The notes beneath the pieces were generated by a model. It did no database searches, was not told where the DNA came from, and saw only the letters and a program-made list of their open reading frames with translations. Positions 1-11,181 of a stretch of 64,000 nt of DNA are shown here, piece after piece. Location of the stretch: contig JAXLVK010000019.1 in the NCBI GenBank assembly GCA_046329055.1, positions 9,381-73,380 of the forward strand. The letters run 5' to 3'. The stretch comes from JADKCL01 sp046329055. GTDB lineage: Bacteria > Bacteroidota > Bacteroidia > J057 > JADKCL01. The position numbers and the translations under genes are program-made. Within the stretch, counting starts at the first letter, position 1, and the number at the start of each line of letters is the position of its first letter.

Positions 1-111
1 ACCTCAAATTGTTCCGCACTCCAATGAAACAACCCCTAAATCCCAAAGAACCCCACCAGCCATCAACGATCCCCTATCAACTATTAACTATCAACTATCC
101 ACTACCCCCTA
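1..111. repeat. AT-rich intergenic repeats (TATCAACTAT units)
   Basis: This short stretch downstream of the serine hydrolase gene holds imperfect tandem copies of CTATCAACTAT or CTATCCACTA between about 72 and 115. The same kind of sequence returns at 41546-41590 and 45226-45275, so it belongs to a dispersed intergenic repeat family in this genome. No gene is supported here. Confidence 0.5.
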
Positions 112-1284
112 TCACCTTGCAACTAATTTCCCAATCGCCACCTTCGAAGACACAAACTCATCGATCAACCCATAATTGCTGTTCACCGCATACACAATCG
201 TCGTACTGTCCTCCGGGAAATACATCATGTTCGCATAATACCCGATCGCATCGCCGCTGTGGAAGTAGCAGAGGCCACGCTCCGTCGTCATCCGGAAAAT
301 CCCCATTCCGTAGGCAATCTCATAGAAGCCAGGATCCTGCACGCTCGGAACCTGCCAATCCAGCATTTCGTCCAATGAAGTTCCGCTCAACAACTGCCCC
401 TGCATCAATGCCCGGAAGAAGACATTCAGATCATAAGGCGTGGAAATCAGCCCACCATCCGCCGTATAATAATCCCAGCCACTGTAATACGTCCCTTCAA
501 TCACCTGAAGGTTGCTGTAAATGTCAATATACCCTCGCGCAATGCCTTCAGGCACCGGATTTTTGCCCGCAAATTGTGTGTCCATCAGACCCAGCGGCGC
601 AAATATTCGTTCATCGAAAACCTCATGCAGGGGCTTCCCTTCCAAGTGTTCGATCAGCAATCCCAGCAGGATGTAATTCGTATTTGAATACGACACATCA
701 CTGCCCGGCGCGAAATACGGCTCCTTCCCATAAGCATATTGCAGCAGGTCCTCCGCCTCCCAGGGGCGAATCAGGTCATTGAGTGAAGCCGTCTGAAATT
801 CCAAGTTTTGGATGTAGTTGTAGATGCCGCTGCTGTGCCGCAACAACTGCCGGATCGTAGCGACATCTGCCTGCTTGATCTTCTCCATGAATTCTCCCTG
901 CAAATGCTCCGAAAGCCGGTCATCCAAACTCAACCTCCCCTCCTCCACCAGCATCAGCACCACCGTCGCCGTGAACATTTTCACCGTGGACCCCATACGC
1001 AGAATCGTGCAAGGCTTCATCGCAACGTCATTGTGCAAATCCGCCTTCCCGCTTGTCCCCAGCCACATACCACGCGTATTGTCATGCACCGCCATGCTCA
1101 CGCCCACCACGCCGTTTGCAGTCATCTCGTCCAAGCGCCCTTGATAGGCAGCATGATTCGGATGCACAGCGCTAGAGTCCGCAAACCCCAAATTGCATTC
1201 ATAATACTCAGGCATCAAGTCCTCCGGCTTCCGGCAGGAAACCAGCAACACCAACAGGAGCAGCAGCGGGCTAATTCTTTTCAT
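112..1284 (-). CDS. Serine hydrolase, beta-lactamase class C/esterase family, lipoprotein
   Basis: A 390-residue protein of the beta-lactamase class C / D-alanyl-D-alanine carboxypeptidase superfamily, which acylates a serine to hydrolyse esters, amides or peptides. The N-terminus is a lipoprotein signal (hydrophobic leucine run, then VSC with the lipidated Cys at residue 17), so the protein probably sits on a membrane facing the periplasm or exterior. The S-x-x-K motif is STVK at residues 99-102. YSN, in YSNTNYILLG, fits the Y-x-N motif, and HSG in the C-terminal third fits the K/H-T/S-G motif, so all three catalytic boxes are present. The length is normal. The start overlaps the end of the upstream gene by 14 bases, which suggests translational coupling. 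The substrate cannot be read from sequence; an esterase or peptidase role is more likely than antibiotic resistance. Confidence 0.85.
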   Translation of the reverse strand: MKRISPLLLLLVLLVSCRKPEDLMPEYYECNLGFADSSAVHPNHAAYQGRLDEMTANGVVGVSMAVHDNTRGMWLGTSGKADLHNDVAMKPCTILRMGSTVKMFTATVVLMLVEEGRLSLDDRLSEHLQGEFMEKIKQADVATIRQLLRHSSGIYNYIQNLEFQTASLNDLIRPWEAEDLLQYAYGKEPYFAPGSDVSYSNTNYILLGLLIEHLEGKPLHEVFDERIFAPLGLMDTQFAGKNPVPEGIARGYIDIYSNLQVIEGTYYSGWDYYTADGGLISTPYDLNVFFRALMQGQLLSGTSLDEMLDWQVPSVQDPGFYEIAYGMGIFRMTTERGLCYFHSGDAIGYYANMMYFPEDSTTIVYAVNSNYGLIDEFVSSKVAIGKLVAR

Positions 1285-1894
1285 TTTGTTTCCTTGATTT
1301 TACCAGAAAAAACCTCATCCCAAGATGCAAATTCACATGCGTCATCACCGGAATGAACCCCGGCGAATACGGGAATTCCGCCCAAGCTTGATACCGGAGA
1401 AACACCTTGGGGCTCAGCACATCCGCCCTCCGCAAGCAATACCCCACATCCAGCGACAGCGAAGGATAAAGCCGGGAATTTCCCCCATCATTGCGTTCCA
1501 CATATTGGCCATCCTGAAATGCATACTCCTTCGTCGTCGCCAAGGTATGCATGTACCCCAGGCCAAGCAGCGCCCCCGTCACCAGCCCGAACCGCCATCG
1601 GTATTCGTACCCCAGCTCCGAATGCGCCCCGATTCCCTGATTGAGCTGCGCATGGTAATAATAGCTCAGGTTCGCCGTTTGGAACAACCTCCCATGCGTC
1701 CCAGCCTTGTAATCCCAATCCGTCCCCACCTGCATCCCAGGATGCACCGGCACCGTCAGCAACCGCGTGAAGGGAATCGCCGTCGCCTCATTGAACACCG
1801 AAACAACCACCGGCACCCCACGCACCTTCCCCTGCCCCCAACCGAGCAACGGCCCCCACAAGAGTAGCCCCAACCAAAATTTGACCAAGTTCAT
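1271..1894 (-). CDS. Secreted or outer-membrane protein of unknown function
   Basis: About 207 residues from the ATG at 1894, which begins a clear signal peptide (MNLVKFWLGLLLWGPLLGWGQ). An ATG at 1936 would add 14 polar residues ahead of the signal, so 1894 is preferred. After the signal, alternating aromatic and polar residues (for example LSYYYHAQLNQGIG and ELGYEYRWRFGLVTGA) look like beta-strands of a small barrel or periplasmic beta protein. I do not recognise a family. The gene lies directly upstream of the serine hydrolase and overlaps it, so the two are probably co-expressed. Confidence 0.6.
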   Translation of the reverse strand: MNLVKFWLGLLLWGPLLGWGQGKVRGVPVVVSVFNEATAIPFTRLLTVPVHPGMQVGTDWDYKAGTHGRLFQTANLSYYYHAQLNQGIGAHSELGYEYRWRFGLVTGALLGLGYMHTLATTKEYAFQDGQYVERNDGGNSRLYPSLSLDVGYCLRRADVLSPKVFLRYQAWAEFPYSPGFIPVMTHVNLHLGMRFFLVKSRKQNEKN

Positions 1895-1997
1895 GGTACT
1901 GTGACAACACATGGAGTGGGCAGGACCCTTATTCATGATTCAAGAAAGTAGCGTCAACTAGAAGATTCGAATGTCGTTGGCCAACCTTAACAGGCAG

Positions 1998-4900
1998 TCA
2001 GGAAAAAGGTTGGCAAACGACGTTCCACCAAAATCGGCGGAGCACCCTATCCTCCTCTTTCTTAAAATTCTCCGCCTGCTCAAAGATCTCCTTGTACACC
2101 TCATCCTGAAATGATTGGCGGATAATCATTCTCTGCGAGCAAAATGATCAAATCCGCCTTCAATTCCGCCTTGATATCGTCCCGGCGGCTCCAATCCGTG
2201 TACTTCGCCTGTCGTCCACCACCTTCTTCACCACGCGACAGGTGGATCAGTTTGTCCTCCGGATAGTCAAACTCATATTTTCTTGCCAGAGACTTCAGGA
2301 TATCATAAAATGCCTTCTCCTCGAAGTCGATTCCCAAGTCGCCGAAGGACCCCATCTCCCTGCGCAGCGCCTCCATCAAGTCCAGAATCTCCTCCGTGAA
2401 ATCCTCCAACACCTCGCTGCGCAAGACATCGCCCTCCTTCCGGTCATTGTACCGGTCCACCAGCGCCTTCATCTTCTTACTGAAGTCGATCCCCGCCATC
2501 CGGTTCACCTTCTTGAATTCGCTGATCGCCTTGGCCAGCAGCTTTTGGAGCAACTTGATCTTGGTGTTCGGCAGCTTCAGCTTCGCAATCTTGGCAAGGT
2601 AATCCTCATCAAACAGGTCCAGCTCCTTCACCTGATCGTCCCCGAGTTTCAGAATCTCCTGGATGCCCTCGCTGCGCAGCGCCTCACTGATCATCGACTG
2701 CACCCGCGCATTCATCTGCGTGGGGTATCCGGCGCCTCGTCACCCGTTAATATCATTCAGCTTGAACAGGATCGACCGAACAGCCAGGTAGAAATGCACG
2801 TGATCCCGTTCCTCCTGCGTGAGCGACCCGCTCCCCGAACAGATGTCGTAGGACGCCTTCAGCCGCTTCACCAGGTACATGTACCGCCGCTCAAGTTCCT
2901 GCGTCACCTGCACAAATTCAGCCGCCATGTTCAAGCAATGCAACTGCTCCATGGGTTGTCCGTGGAAATACGGTCAGCAGTGTCGAACTTGTGGAAGATA
3001 CGCGCCAGCAAGTCCAGGTGATCCCGGACGATCACCAGCGAAGCCCGCAAATCCTCGAATACATCCCGGTCCGCATTGTTGTAATGCGCCAAGGCCTTTG
3101 CCCATCTGCGACTTTGATCCCTGGATATAGTCCACCACTGCAAGCTCCTTTGTCCTTGCCAGTATAGGGTGCGGTTGACCTGCAGATCGTTCCTATCATC
3201 AGGCGCTCGATCGGTTTGTCGATGATCGTATCCAGAAACGGCATCGAATCCCGTCACGTCCACCACGATAGCACCTGAAGTTGACTTCGCATTTTGAACT
3301 GACGATCCAGTTCCAGGCATTCTTGCTGCCCAGCAGGGCATACAGCTCCGGCGCATCGTCCTGTCCACGGGTCATGATCAGCTTGATGCGCCCATCGGCT
3401 TGAGCTCCTTCTCCTGATCCGTCAGGTCGGCCTCCTCGCAAAGCACGCACTTCTAGCCATTCCGGCCGCAGGGCCACGATTTTCCACAGCGCATAGGCGA
3501 TCTCTGCTGCTGCACAAACATCGCCTTGCCTTCACCGACGCTCCTCCGCAATCCGCCGCTCATAATGCGCTGATAAAATCCGCCGCCACCGCACGCAGCC
3601 GTTTCTCGATCGCCGATGATCACCCGCATCTGCGCCATCGCCCGCTTGCTTTCCTCGATTTGGTACTGTTCGTTCCTCCTCCGCACAGCGTTGGTAATAC
3701 GCCTCGATTTCGTGGAGCTTCGCATCCTCCAGCAATATCTTCGCCGCCCGCCCTCATGCACGATGCGCACCGTGATCTCGTCACGCACAGATTCCGTCAT
3801 GGTATAGGTATCCACCACCTTTCCAAACACGTCCAGTGTGGCATCGATCGGTGTGCCTGTGAAACCCACATAAAGTCGGCATTGGGCAGCGAGTCGTGCA
3901 GGTATTTTGCAAATCCATAAGTCTTCTGCACACCAGCCGCACTCACTCCTCACTCTTGCTCCAGGTTCACCTGACTCCGGTGCGCCTCTGGCCCCGATGC
4001 ACACCACATTGTTGCGGTCCGTGAGCAGCTGCGCTGTCCTCCGTGAATTTGTGGATCGTCGTCAGGAACACGCCCCCGCTTTTGCGCTCCCGCAACAGTT
4101 CCTTCCTGCAGGTGTGCGCGGTGGCTCTCCACGCTCACTACCTTCCAATTTCGGTCACCGATATAGGTCTTCGCATTCGTGAACTGCTCAGAGAGTTGTC
4201 CATCCAGGTCGGTGCGGTCCGTGATCAATACGATCGTGGGTTGCCCAGGTCGGGGCTCCGCATCAGCAACTGCCGTCAGGAACAGCATGGTATAACTCTT
4301 GCCGCAACCTGTCGCCCTGAATAGTCCCTCCTTGCCATCGCCATGCGGCCGCCTGTGCTGCAGGATGTTCTCGCACAGCTTCCGGCGCAGTACAATATTG
4401 CGGATACCGGCACAACGTCTTCTCGTCCTGCGGATGTCCGCAGATAGACAAAATCTGCATTAATGTCGCAAAGCCGCTTTTGGCGCCAGCATCCCATGCA
4501 CCAGCGCATGCAGCGTATCGATCCCAGCCCGTAGGCTGTTGCTCATGCCCCTCCACCTTCCGCCAAGCATAGAAGAAATCGTAGGGCGCGAAAAAGGAGC
4601 CTGCCGCCTTTGTTGTTCACCCCATCGCTGATGATGCAGAAGCATTTGCATTTGAACAGCTCAGGGATGTCCTGCCGGTACCGCGTCGTCAGTTGCACGT
4701 AGGCTTCATGAATCGTCACCTCCTCCTGCACAGCCGACTTGAACTCGATCACCACCAGCGGCAACCCATTGATGTAGAGGATGCCATCCGGATGCGCGGA
4801 TCACCCTGCCCCACAATCTTCATCTGCGTCACGAAAGTATAGACATTCGGGTCTTGCCGGCTGCTGTGCTTTGACCTGGCGCCAGGCGTTTCATCCTCTC

Positions 4901-5302
4901 ATATCCTCCTCGTCCAGCTCCTCGGCCGCAAGATTGCAAAGTCGCCTTGGGCAAATGCACCAAATGAAGCGTGTCCTTCGCTTTTCGGGTCCTCACGCTT
5001 GAAGTCAAACTCATTGCAGACCTGTTCATGATCACCTTGTTGCTCCCGTACAGGTCACTCGCAGGCAACCGCTCCAACTCCCGGATGATCGACGCGACTT
5101 CAGACTCCGTAAGGCCTCATCACCATAGGCAGACCGCAGGAACAAACGCAAGTCATCCTTCAGCAGCACTCGTCTGGTGCCCGCAGGATGGTATCCCTGC
5201 AGCCACATGCGCTATCCCCACCCCTGGCGTCGATGAACGCTTTTTCGAGACGGGCTTCGTTGAAATCCTTCATTTGCCGCAGGACTGTCCATTGATCTCC
5301 AT
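1998..5302 (-). pseudogene. hsdR: Type I restriction enzyme subunit R (HsdR), broken by many frameshifts
   Basis: HsdR is the ATP-driven DNA translocase and endonuclease subunit of a type I restriction-modification complex. Joining frames from about 5302 to 1998 gives roughly 1,100 residues, the normal length. The pieces in order are an N-terminal part with LTESEVASIIREL and DLYGSNKVIMNR (near 5050-5110); a helicase part with ITDRTDLDGQLSEQF (near 4200) and GFTGTPIDATLDVFG (near 3850); the stretch DEITVRIVHEG after it; and a C-terminal helical domain (2101-2715) containing LTQEERDHVHFYL in the piece just before it. One extra T near 2110 separates that domain from its natural end, which otherwise runs on to a TGA at 1998. 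At least eight indels break the gene. Few other disruptions occur, and the translated pieces remain highly family-like. It is the last gene of the hsd operon. As written it cannot encode a working subunit, but sequencing error is a real alternative. Confidence 0.85.
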
Positions 5303-5477
5303 GCTACAAAGATAAACTTTCGCGAAGCTGAGCAAGACCCACCCCAAGAGGCGTCGGCATCAAATGGTCGTCGCTCACAATCCTAACCAGCAGCACGTCC
5401 CAGAGTTGGCAAACGGCATTCCGCAGCACCCAGCAAATCCCCCCAAAACAAGCCCCGCTATCTCTACCCCAACCGCT

Positions 5478-6699
5478 TCATCTCAGAAAGCGGTTCTTGC
5501 AAGCCGCAGCCAACCGAATCAACCGATCAGCCACCTCCCCAGCCCGAGGATTTTTTTCATTACCATTCGCCCCAAAGAGACCATCAATCCCACGTGGTCC
5601 GAAGAGTTCTCGAACATATTCGTAATAGGCCCACCACTACTCCTCCATCACTCCCGCAAACTCAGGCAAAGACCTCAATTTGGAATGTACAGCAGATCGA
5701 TCCCCATGTGCGATAATTCGCTTGTATCCCCACAATAGCATTGTGCTCAAAGGTATTGAACGACCAAAGGCGCAAGTCTAAATCGTGATGCCCAATTTTT
5801 GGCTCCCCAGCTATTGTGGCGAATGCTGAGACCCACAGCGTTCCTGTCCCGCTGAAACACTTCCACCTCCCAACCATCCACCTTCGTGAGCTTCGGGCAT
5901 ATTTCCATCACCATCTCCGCAATCTTATCCAAGTAAGTAGCCCGTCACCCCTTTCCATTTCACCGACTCCAGATTCCCCGCCAACAGCCGCGCAGCCTCA
6001 TAATTCTTCGCGATCAAGTCATGAATCTCAGCTTTCATTTTGTCTTCCGTCATCTGTCCCGTAAGTTTTTGAATCAATATCCGGTACTGCTTGATCGACT
6101 CCCGAAGGATCGGCAAGTCCGCCGCCTCCTTCATGCATTGCTCGAGCCAATCGATGATCTCCTTCCTGTAGGAAATGTTGCGGTAACCTGCACCGTGCTC
6201 CAGCTGCCCCCCGCTTTCATCTGCGCGTCGCTCTCGTCCAGCGTCAGGTAATAGACCGTAGTTTTTTTTCTGATTGTGTTTTCGTATACCGCTCAATTTG
6301 GGCGTATTGGTCGCCGCATAGATCTTATTTTTCGATGCTGATCGTGCGCCCATCGTCGAGGATGTAAATGTCGATGCGCCCGCCTTCCTTCACGGAATCA
6401 TCACGCCACCCAATATGCTTCTCCAGAATCACCGAGGCAGCTTTCAAGTCCCCTCGTAGCCATACCCAATCGTCTCCAGAATACAATGCCAACAACCGCG
6501 GCCCAAGTCCATGACTTCTTCGATCCGGCGGCTTCCCCCAGAAACGCCGAATGCGTCTTGTTCTCAGCGCCGTCTCCATCCCCAGGATCGAAAACACATT
6601 GAAATCCTCCCCTTGAGCTGCTTGATCTCCGCTTGGTGATCGGCGACGCGCTTCACGGCGGTGAGGTGAGGTTTTGGAGGGTGGGGATGGCTGGGTCAT
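5478..6699 (-). pseudogene. PD-(D/E)XK nuclease superfamily protein, frameshifted
   Basis: Joined frames from an ATG at 6699 to a TGA at 5478 give about 400 residues resembling the PD-(D/E)XK family common in Bacteroidota. Near the start is DFNVFSILGMET, typical of the family N-terminus. The catalytic core is GRIDIYILDDGRTISIE followed, across a frameshift near 6340, by NKIYA: an Asp, then the E-x-K of the nuclease site (ENK). Further on, NISYRKEIIDWLEQC and a helical tail match the family's conserved second half, and the end reads NRFLR-stop at 5478. At least four indels break it. The gene lies between the GHKL ATPase and hsdR on the same strand, with 73 bases to the ATPase stop. Its place inside a restriction operon suggests an accessory defence nuclease; this is inference. 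Confidence 0.7.
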
Positions 6700-6772
6700 T
6701 TGATGTGAGGCTAAGGGCCGAGACCACTTTTTCGAAGCGGAGCTCACCTGAAATCAGCTGGGTGTTAGTTAA

Positions 6773-8824
6773 TTACATCATTTCGTTGGCAACCTCTAGC
6801 TTATCGAAAAATGCTCGATTTCTTTTCCTAGCCATGTTGATTAACCTATCAAAGGAAATCACCTCTATATAAGCCTCAAAGGCATCGTTGTAGCCGAAAT
6901 AGCCTAGTTTGTCGGATGTCACTCTTGCAAGTTAAACAGCTTCTTGCAACGTTTTTTAATAGATTCTGTGATATCACAAATCACGTAGCAAAACCGGAAT
7001 ATTTGCAGAGTCAGAATCTGACGTCCAGATTCGGTTTTTACTCTACCGTTTCTAACCCTCTTAGATATCCTGGTGCTTGCTCAATTGGGTCTTTCTCTTC
7101 ACCGGCCGCAGCATCATTTCTCATTGGTCGTTTGATTTCCACAACAGTGATGGACGCTAGGGTAGTGATGCCATCATTCACCAGCAAAGGATTGTCATAA
7201 ACGTTAAGGCCCAACAAGTCTGGCTCCTTACCAGAATTAGAATCGGAATCCGCATAGAATTAATGGATTTGTCAGATGCCAAAAATTATGAAAAGATAGC
7301 CGCTCGTCAATTAGCCAAAGATTAAGTTATCATCAAACCTACTTCGTCACTTAACTTCTGCATAGGCATAATTAGACGATGAACTACTTCTTCTTTGAAT
7401 ACTTACCATCATTTCCTTCTGAATAGCTTTGCCCAACAAGTCTAGTATAACCTTTCTGTGCGCTACATAATTTGGTAAGGTTCGATTGTTTTAGTTCGCT
7501 TCTGCTGTTTGAAAGGTAATCTTCAATTTCCCCTTGTGTAATCTTCTTTTTTCCATCCCACCTGGCGCCATCAGGTCATGACCTTCTGAAAGCAAATTTT
7601 GCCTCAAATGCCATCAAGTGGCTATGCAGTTTCATTTCCAAATCCTTATCACTGATCGTAGGATCAACAACTTTTTCCCTCATCTGATATATGCCTCAAA
7701 ATTGCCTACCGGGAGCCTTTAGGTCAACGAAATCGGTTAACCTCTTTACTCCAGCAGCCTTGTTCTTAGTCAACAAATATTGATCTAAATATCTGGTGAT
7801 TAGAGAGAGATTGATTTTTTACGAATCTCTTTCTAGGGTGATTTCTCGGTCTTCAAAAAGGGCGTCATCGGTCTCAAGTACATTAAAGCCCATCCTATGT
7901 CAGATGTTACATTGTTCGTTAAGAAATCCGCAGTAAGAAAGCAGGTGTAAGTGAAGTCTTCTGTTCCATCATTTAATAATCCGAAAAGGCCTGGAACTTT
8001 TCCAGCGAGATTCTCCTCCTTAACAACCCCGCTTGTTGCGCTATAAACCAAAGAGTGCTTATTTTGAACTGAAGACCTCAGCCGAATATGTGTAATTTCA
8101 AACTTTTCGTCGTTAATCTTGAAGTTCTCGATGGAGGATGAATCAAGCATCAACCTCTCGTATTCGTGGTGCAGAGAGATTTTTTCATCGGAATCAACAA
8201 GCAGAATCTCCGGGGCGCTGCCCGCTCGAATGAAATACCACATGTAAACAATGAGCGGTATGATCCTTTGCAATAACCCCAGCTGTTCTGGAATGTACTT
8301 CAGGTATTTGGAATCGATTTCTAGAAGCCTTATGGACGTTTCCACTTGATCGCTTGTTGGTTCAGGTCCGAAAGGATTGTGAATATCTTTGCAGAATTGA
8401 AATCAAACTTACGAATATGCCTACTTCCGCTTTCCTCAAAACACTCGTGATTTCCACCTTCCCAAACACTCTTCAATCATTAGAGCCTACCGACACCTCT
8501 GCAACCAATTTCACTTTCTTTGTAAAGAGAATCCAAGGTTCGGAAGGATCGGTAATTATCGCTATTGAATCCAATTCCATTGTCTGTAATTTCGAAGCCT
8601 ATTATCTTGTCCTTCGTCATGAATCTATTGACAGTTGGTTTCCTCGAAGAATCTTGACAGTAATTTCCCCATTCACTCCTGTTCATCCTCCACTTTCCTT
8701 TGATCAATCGAATGAATGGAATTGACAATCGCTTCAAAAGAGGAAGAAGAGCATGAGTCTTGGGAAGGTTCGTATTCCTAAGACGACCTTTTAGACTTGT
8801 ACTTAGACTTGTATCTTGAGTCAA
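6773..8824 (-). pseudogene. GHKL (HSP90/MutL-type) ATPase with C-terminal nuclease-like motif, frameshifted
   Basis: Joined frames give about 650-700 residues. The N-terminal region reads LKGRLRNTNLPKTHALLPL, then DNGIGF (8567-8584) and GCRGVGRL (about 8483-8506). These are the G1 and G2 ATP-binding boxes of the GHKL fold shared by HSP90, MutL and histidine kinases, and no histidine kinase dimerisation domain is visible. A middle part (7833-8345) has no motif I can name. Near the C-terminus, LLVNDGITTLASITVVEIKRP ends with VEIKRP at 7125-7142. The spacing of acidic residue, E-x-K and flanking strands fits a PD-(D/E)XK site. It is followed by DPIEQA and, at the end, AYIEVISFDRLINMARKRN, stopping at 6773. 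The start is uncertain (TTG at 8824, or further upstream). The region is visibly more AT-rich than hsdM. It is probably a defence-associated ATPase/nuclease; several indels break it. Confidence 0.65.
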
Positions 8825-9077
8825 TGATTTTTGTGGCTTACATTAACAAGGATGCGAGTTTTTCGACGCACAACTATAATATCAATAATTGAAAAGCGCT
8901 GATAGACTCATTTCCAACTCGATTGGTTTCCTTGTGGTGACACGGTTGAAACTAAAAGTTTTTTTGATGATATAAATCTCGATCAATGAAAACGATTTCA
9001 GGAGTGGAATTTGGGCATATCTCATCGTAGATTATTGGGTTTCTTTGATGTCCCTTCTCTCGATACTTTCAAACTTT

Positions 9078-9725
9078 TCAGACGGAAATGCTACCCGCCA
9101 AGTCATTTACCGCATCGTCAAAGGACCTTGCAATACGTCCATTGACCTTAGAAACCGCATCTTCTGTAGAGAGTTGTAGCCCAAGCACCTTGAGTGATAA
9201 TTTCTCCCCAAATTTTTTGAAGAAGTCATCTCCTAGCAGCAGCTCCAGGGCAAGCCGTCCGGTCTCCAAATCCCCTTTGATGCATTCATTGCAACTTACC
9301 TATATTGGTAACATCCTGGGGCTCAAGAACAGGCGGCTTATACGTGGCTTCAGGGTCATTTGGGGATGTTTTTTCTTTCACCCATTCTAACGTATGCATA
9401 CAACATACTTTGAGAACAGGTGCTCAGAGATTATCAAGGTGTCATCGTCGCTATCCGCCGAATATTCCTTGTCACTGGAGTCACCTTTTAGGCTTCGCCC
9501 TGCAAGGGCACTTACCACGATGAAAACATCCGTAGGTGCAACATGGAAGGCATCAGCGATATTTCTCTTGAATAGTGCAAACTTTAGAGGTTCGACCGGA
9601 ACATACGGCATGCTTGCCAACAGTAGTTTGCGGGCAATTGCCTCAGAGCAAACTGTACGACCAGTTTTTTCCATTCCTCTGCAGCGTTTGGGTATTCTTT
9701 TTTCGCTAACACAAAAGCTACTCAT
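9078..9725 (-). pseudogene. Unrecognised gene between hsdS and the GHKL ATPase, frameshifted
   Basis: Coding character is visible in several frames. An ATG at 9725, ten bases after the hsdS stop, begins MSSF. A neighbouring frame then reads LAKKEYPNAAEEWKKLVVQF, and the first frame resumes with LLLASMPYVPVEPLKFALF and NIADAFHVAPTDVFIVVSAL. A later piece (9078-9269) reads LALELLLGDDFFKKFGEKLS. The whole would be about 200 residues with at least three indels. I do not recognise a family. Tight spacing and shared strand make it a member of the hsd operon. The exact extent is uncertain. Confidence 0.4.
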
Positions 9726-9734
9726 GATCTATTT

Positions 9735-10968
9735 TTAATCAGTGAATAAAATTTGCCAATCTGCTCCCTGCCGCAGCTCGCCGGAGATCAGCTTTGGGAG
9801 AAGTGTCGCGGAGTGAAGTTAACGATTCTGTTTGATTTCGGATGGCTTCCGATTTCTGGTTGTGAGCGCCAATGTATTGATCAAAAACCTGCAAAAGAGC
9901 CTCATTTGGAACTAGAACGTCCATTTGGTTCAAGACCTGCGTCGTCATGCTTGGTACAGCCGATCCAACATTCATAGAGACAAAGTCAAACCGTCGAATG
10001 AATTCGAAAAAGTATTTAGCGAAGAGTTTGACTTCATAACGGTAAAGAACATCGTATCCACGGTCCAGAAGGATTCATTGACATATAGCAAATTGTTGAG
10101 CGAACCTTTCTTGGAATCAGTACTGATTCGCCTTGATGCAAAAATGCATTGACATGTTTCATGATGCTGCCTGACCCGTACATCGGAATCTTGCCATCTT
10201 CCAAATGCTTGTAATCTTTCCTGCATTTGACATCAACTATTTCTCTAACCTTTTTCACTCCCCCACCCTCCGAAACCAGCCCAGCTCCTCGGTCTCCACA
10301 AACCGGTCCGGGAACAATGCCATCACATCAGCTGAAGCGCTTGCGCTTGTCGCCGAGGGCGGCAGCGGCGGGCACGCGCTTGCAGGGGCTCGGGTATCTC
10401 ATGACCTGCTGCCAATGCCTTGTCGATCACCGATCAAAACTACAAACCAACTCTGAACAGCGCCTGCGCCATCGCCTCCAAGGTCGCATTCATCTGCCGA
10501 TTCAGCTCGATCTTGTCGTCGAGACTGCCTAGGATGTGGGCGATGGCTTTTTGCTCAGAGAGGAGGAATTGGAATCTTAAGGTCTCAGGAAGGGCTCTTC
10601 CTGTTAGATGCTTTATCGTTGTTCCAGTAAAGTATGGCTCGCTTACCCATTTTTTCCCTGCCATCAAAAACCAATAATGAAGGTATTTAACTTGAACTTC
10701 CCTTCGAGGTCTGACTCGATGAAGGGCCTTTTGATCTTTCATGTTTGGAATCTGATCCCTCCAAATTGCACATCTCCCAGGTTCGCCGCCTTCACATATT
10801 ACTAAGTCCTCATAAGACAGTCCATATCGGTTATGTTCATGTTGCTCTCAAAGCGCATTTCCTGCAACTCATCAAAATCAAAATTACCCCACCTTACGTT
10901 CTTTATTTCCGAGGTATGGAAAGAATTTCGCGATTTTTCCCAGCGTCAAGCATTTTCCTTTAGGCATT
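9735..10968 (-). pseudogene. hsdS: Type I restriction enzyme specificity subunit (HsdS), frameshifted
   Basis: HsdS carries two target-recognition domains and sets the DNA sequence methylated or cut by the complex. Joined frames from an ATG at 10968 to a TAA at 9735 give about 410 residues. The first recognition domain includes LSYEDLVICEGGEPGRCAIW and LHYWFLMAGKKW, followed by the first conserved helix, EQKAIAHILGSLDDKIELN with RQMNATLEAMAQALF. The second half shows DGKIPMYGSGSIMKHVNAF, LNQMDVLVPNEALLQVFDQY and a final helix ending near SLRDT...PKLISGELRQGADW. Both halves and both helices are present, so the gene was a full HsdS. At least six indels interrupt it. A short upstream frame (MRLADVAERKLEKCL, from 11015) could be a leader or part of the true N-terminus. 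Confidence 0.8.
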
Positions 10969-11072
10969 TTTCAAGTTTTCTTTCTGCAACGTCGGCCAAC
11001 CTCATCTCCTCCACTCACCCCATAACCCAGTCCTCCATATTCAAACGCCAATTGATAATGAGCATACCAAAT

Positions 11073-11091
11073 TGCTGCACACTGTGTAGCA
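11073..11091. repeat. 19-bp quasi-palindrome, copy 1 (TGCTGCACACTGTGTAGCA)
   Basis: Two 9-base arms match at 8 of 9 positions around a central C. It is the same element as those at 12269 and 12376. It lies between the DUF1016 gene and hsdS. An operator-like protein-binding site is possible. Confidence 0.5.
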
Positions 11092-11181
11092 GTTCTGGCG
11101 CAAATGGGCTGCCCTCGCGCTTCGGCTGCGCTTGATTTTGGGAGTCCTGGGTGTTCATTCTGGCCGGCAGTCGGAGAGGGT

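Noticed and set aside
9387..9725. Match to ImmA/IrrE-type metallopeptidases for the unknown operon gene.
   Set aside because: Only a loose helical resemblance near the end; no HExxH zinc motif could be found in any frame.
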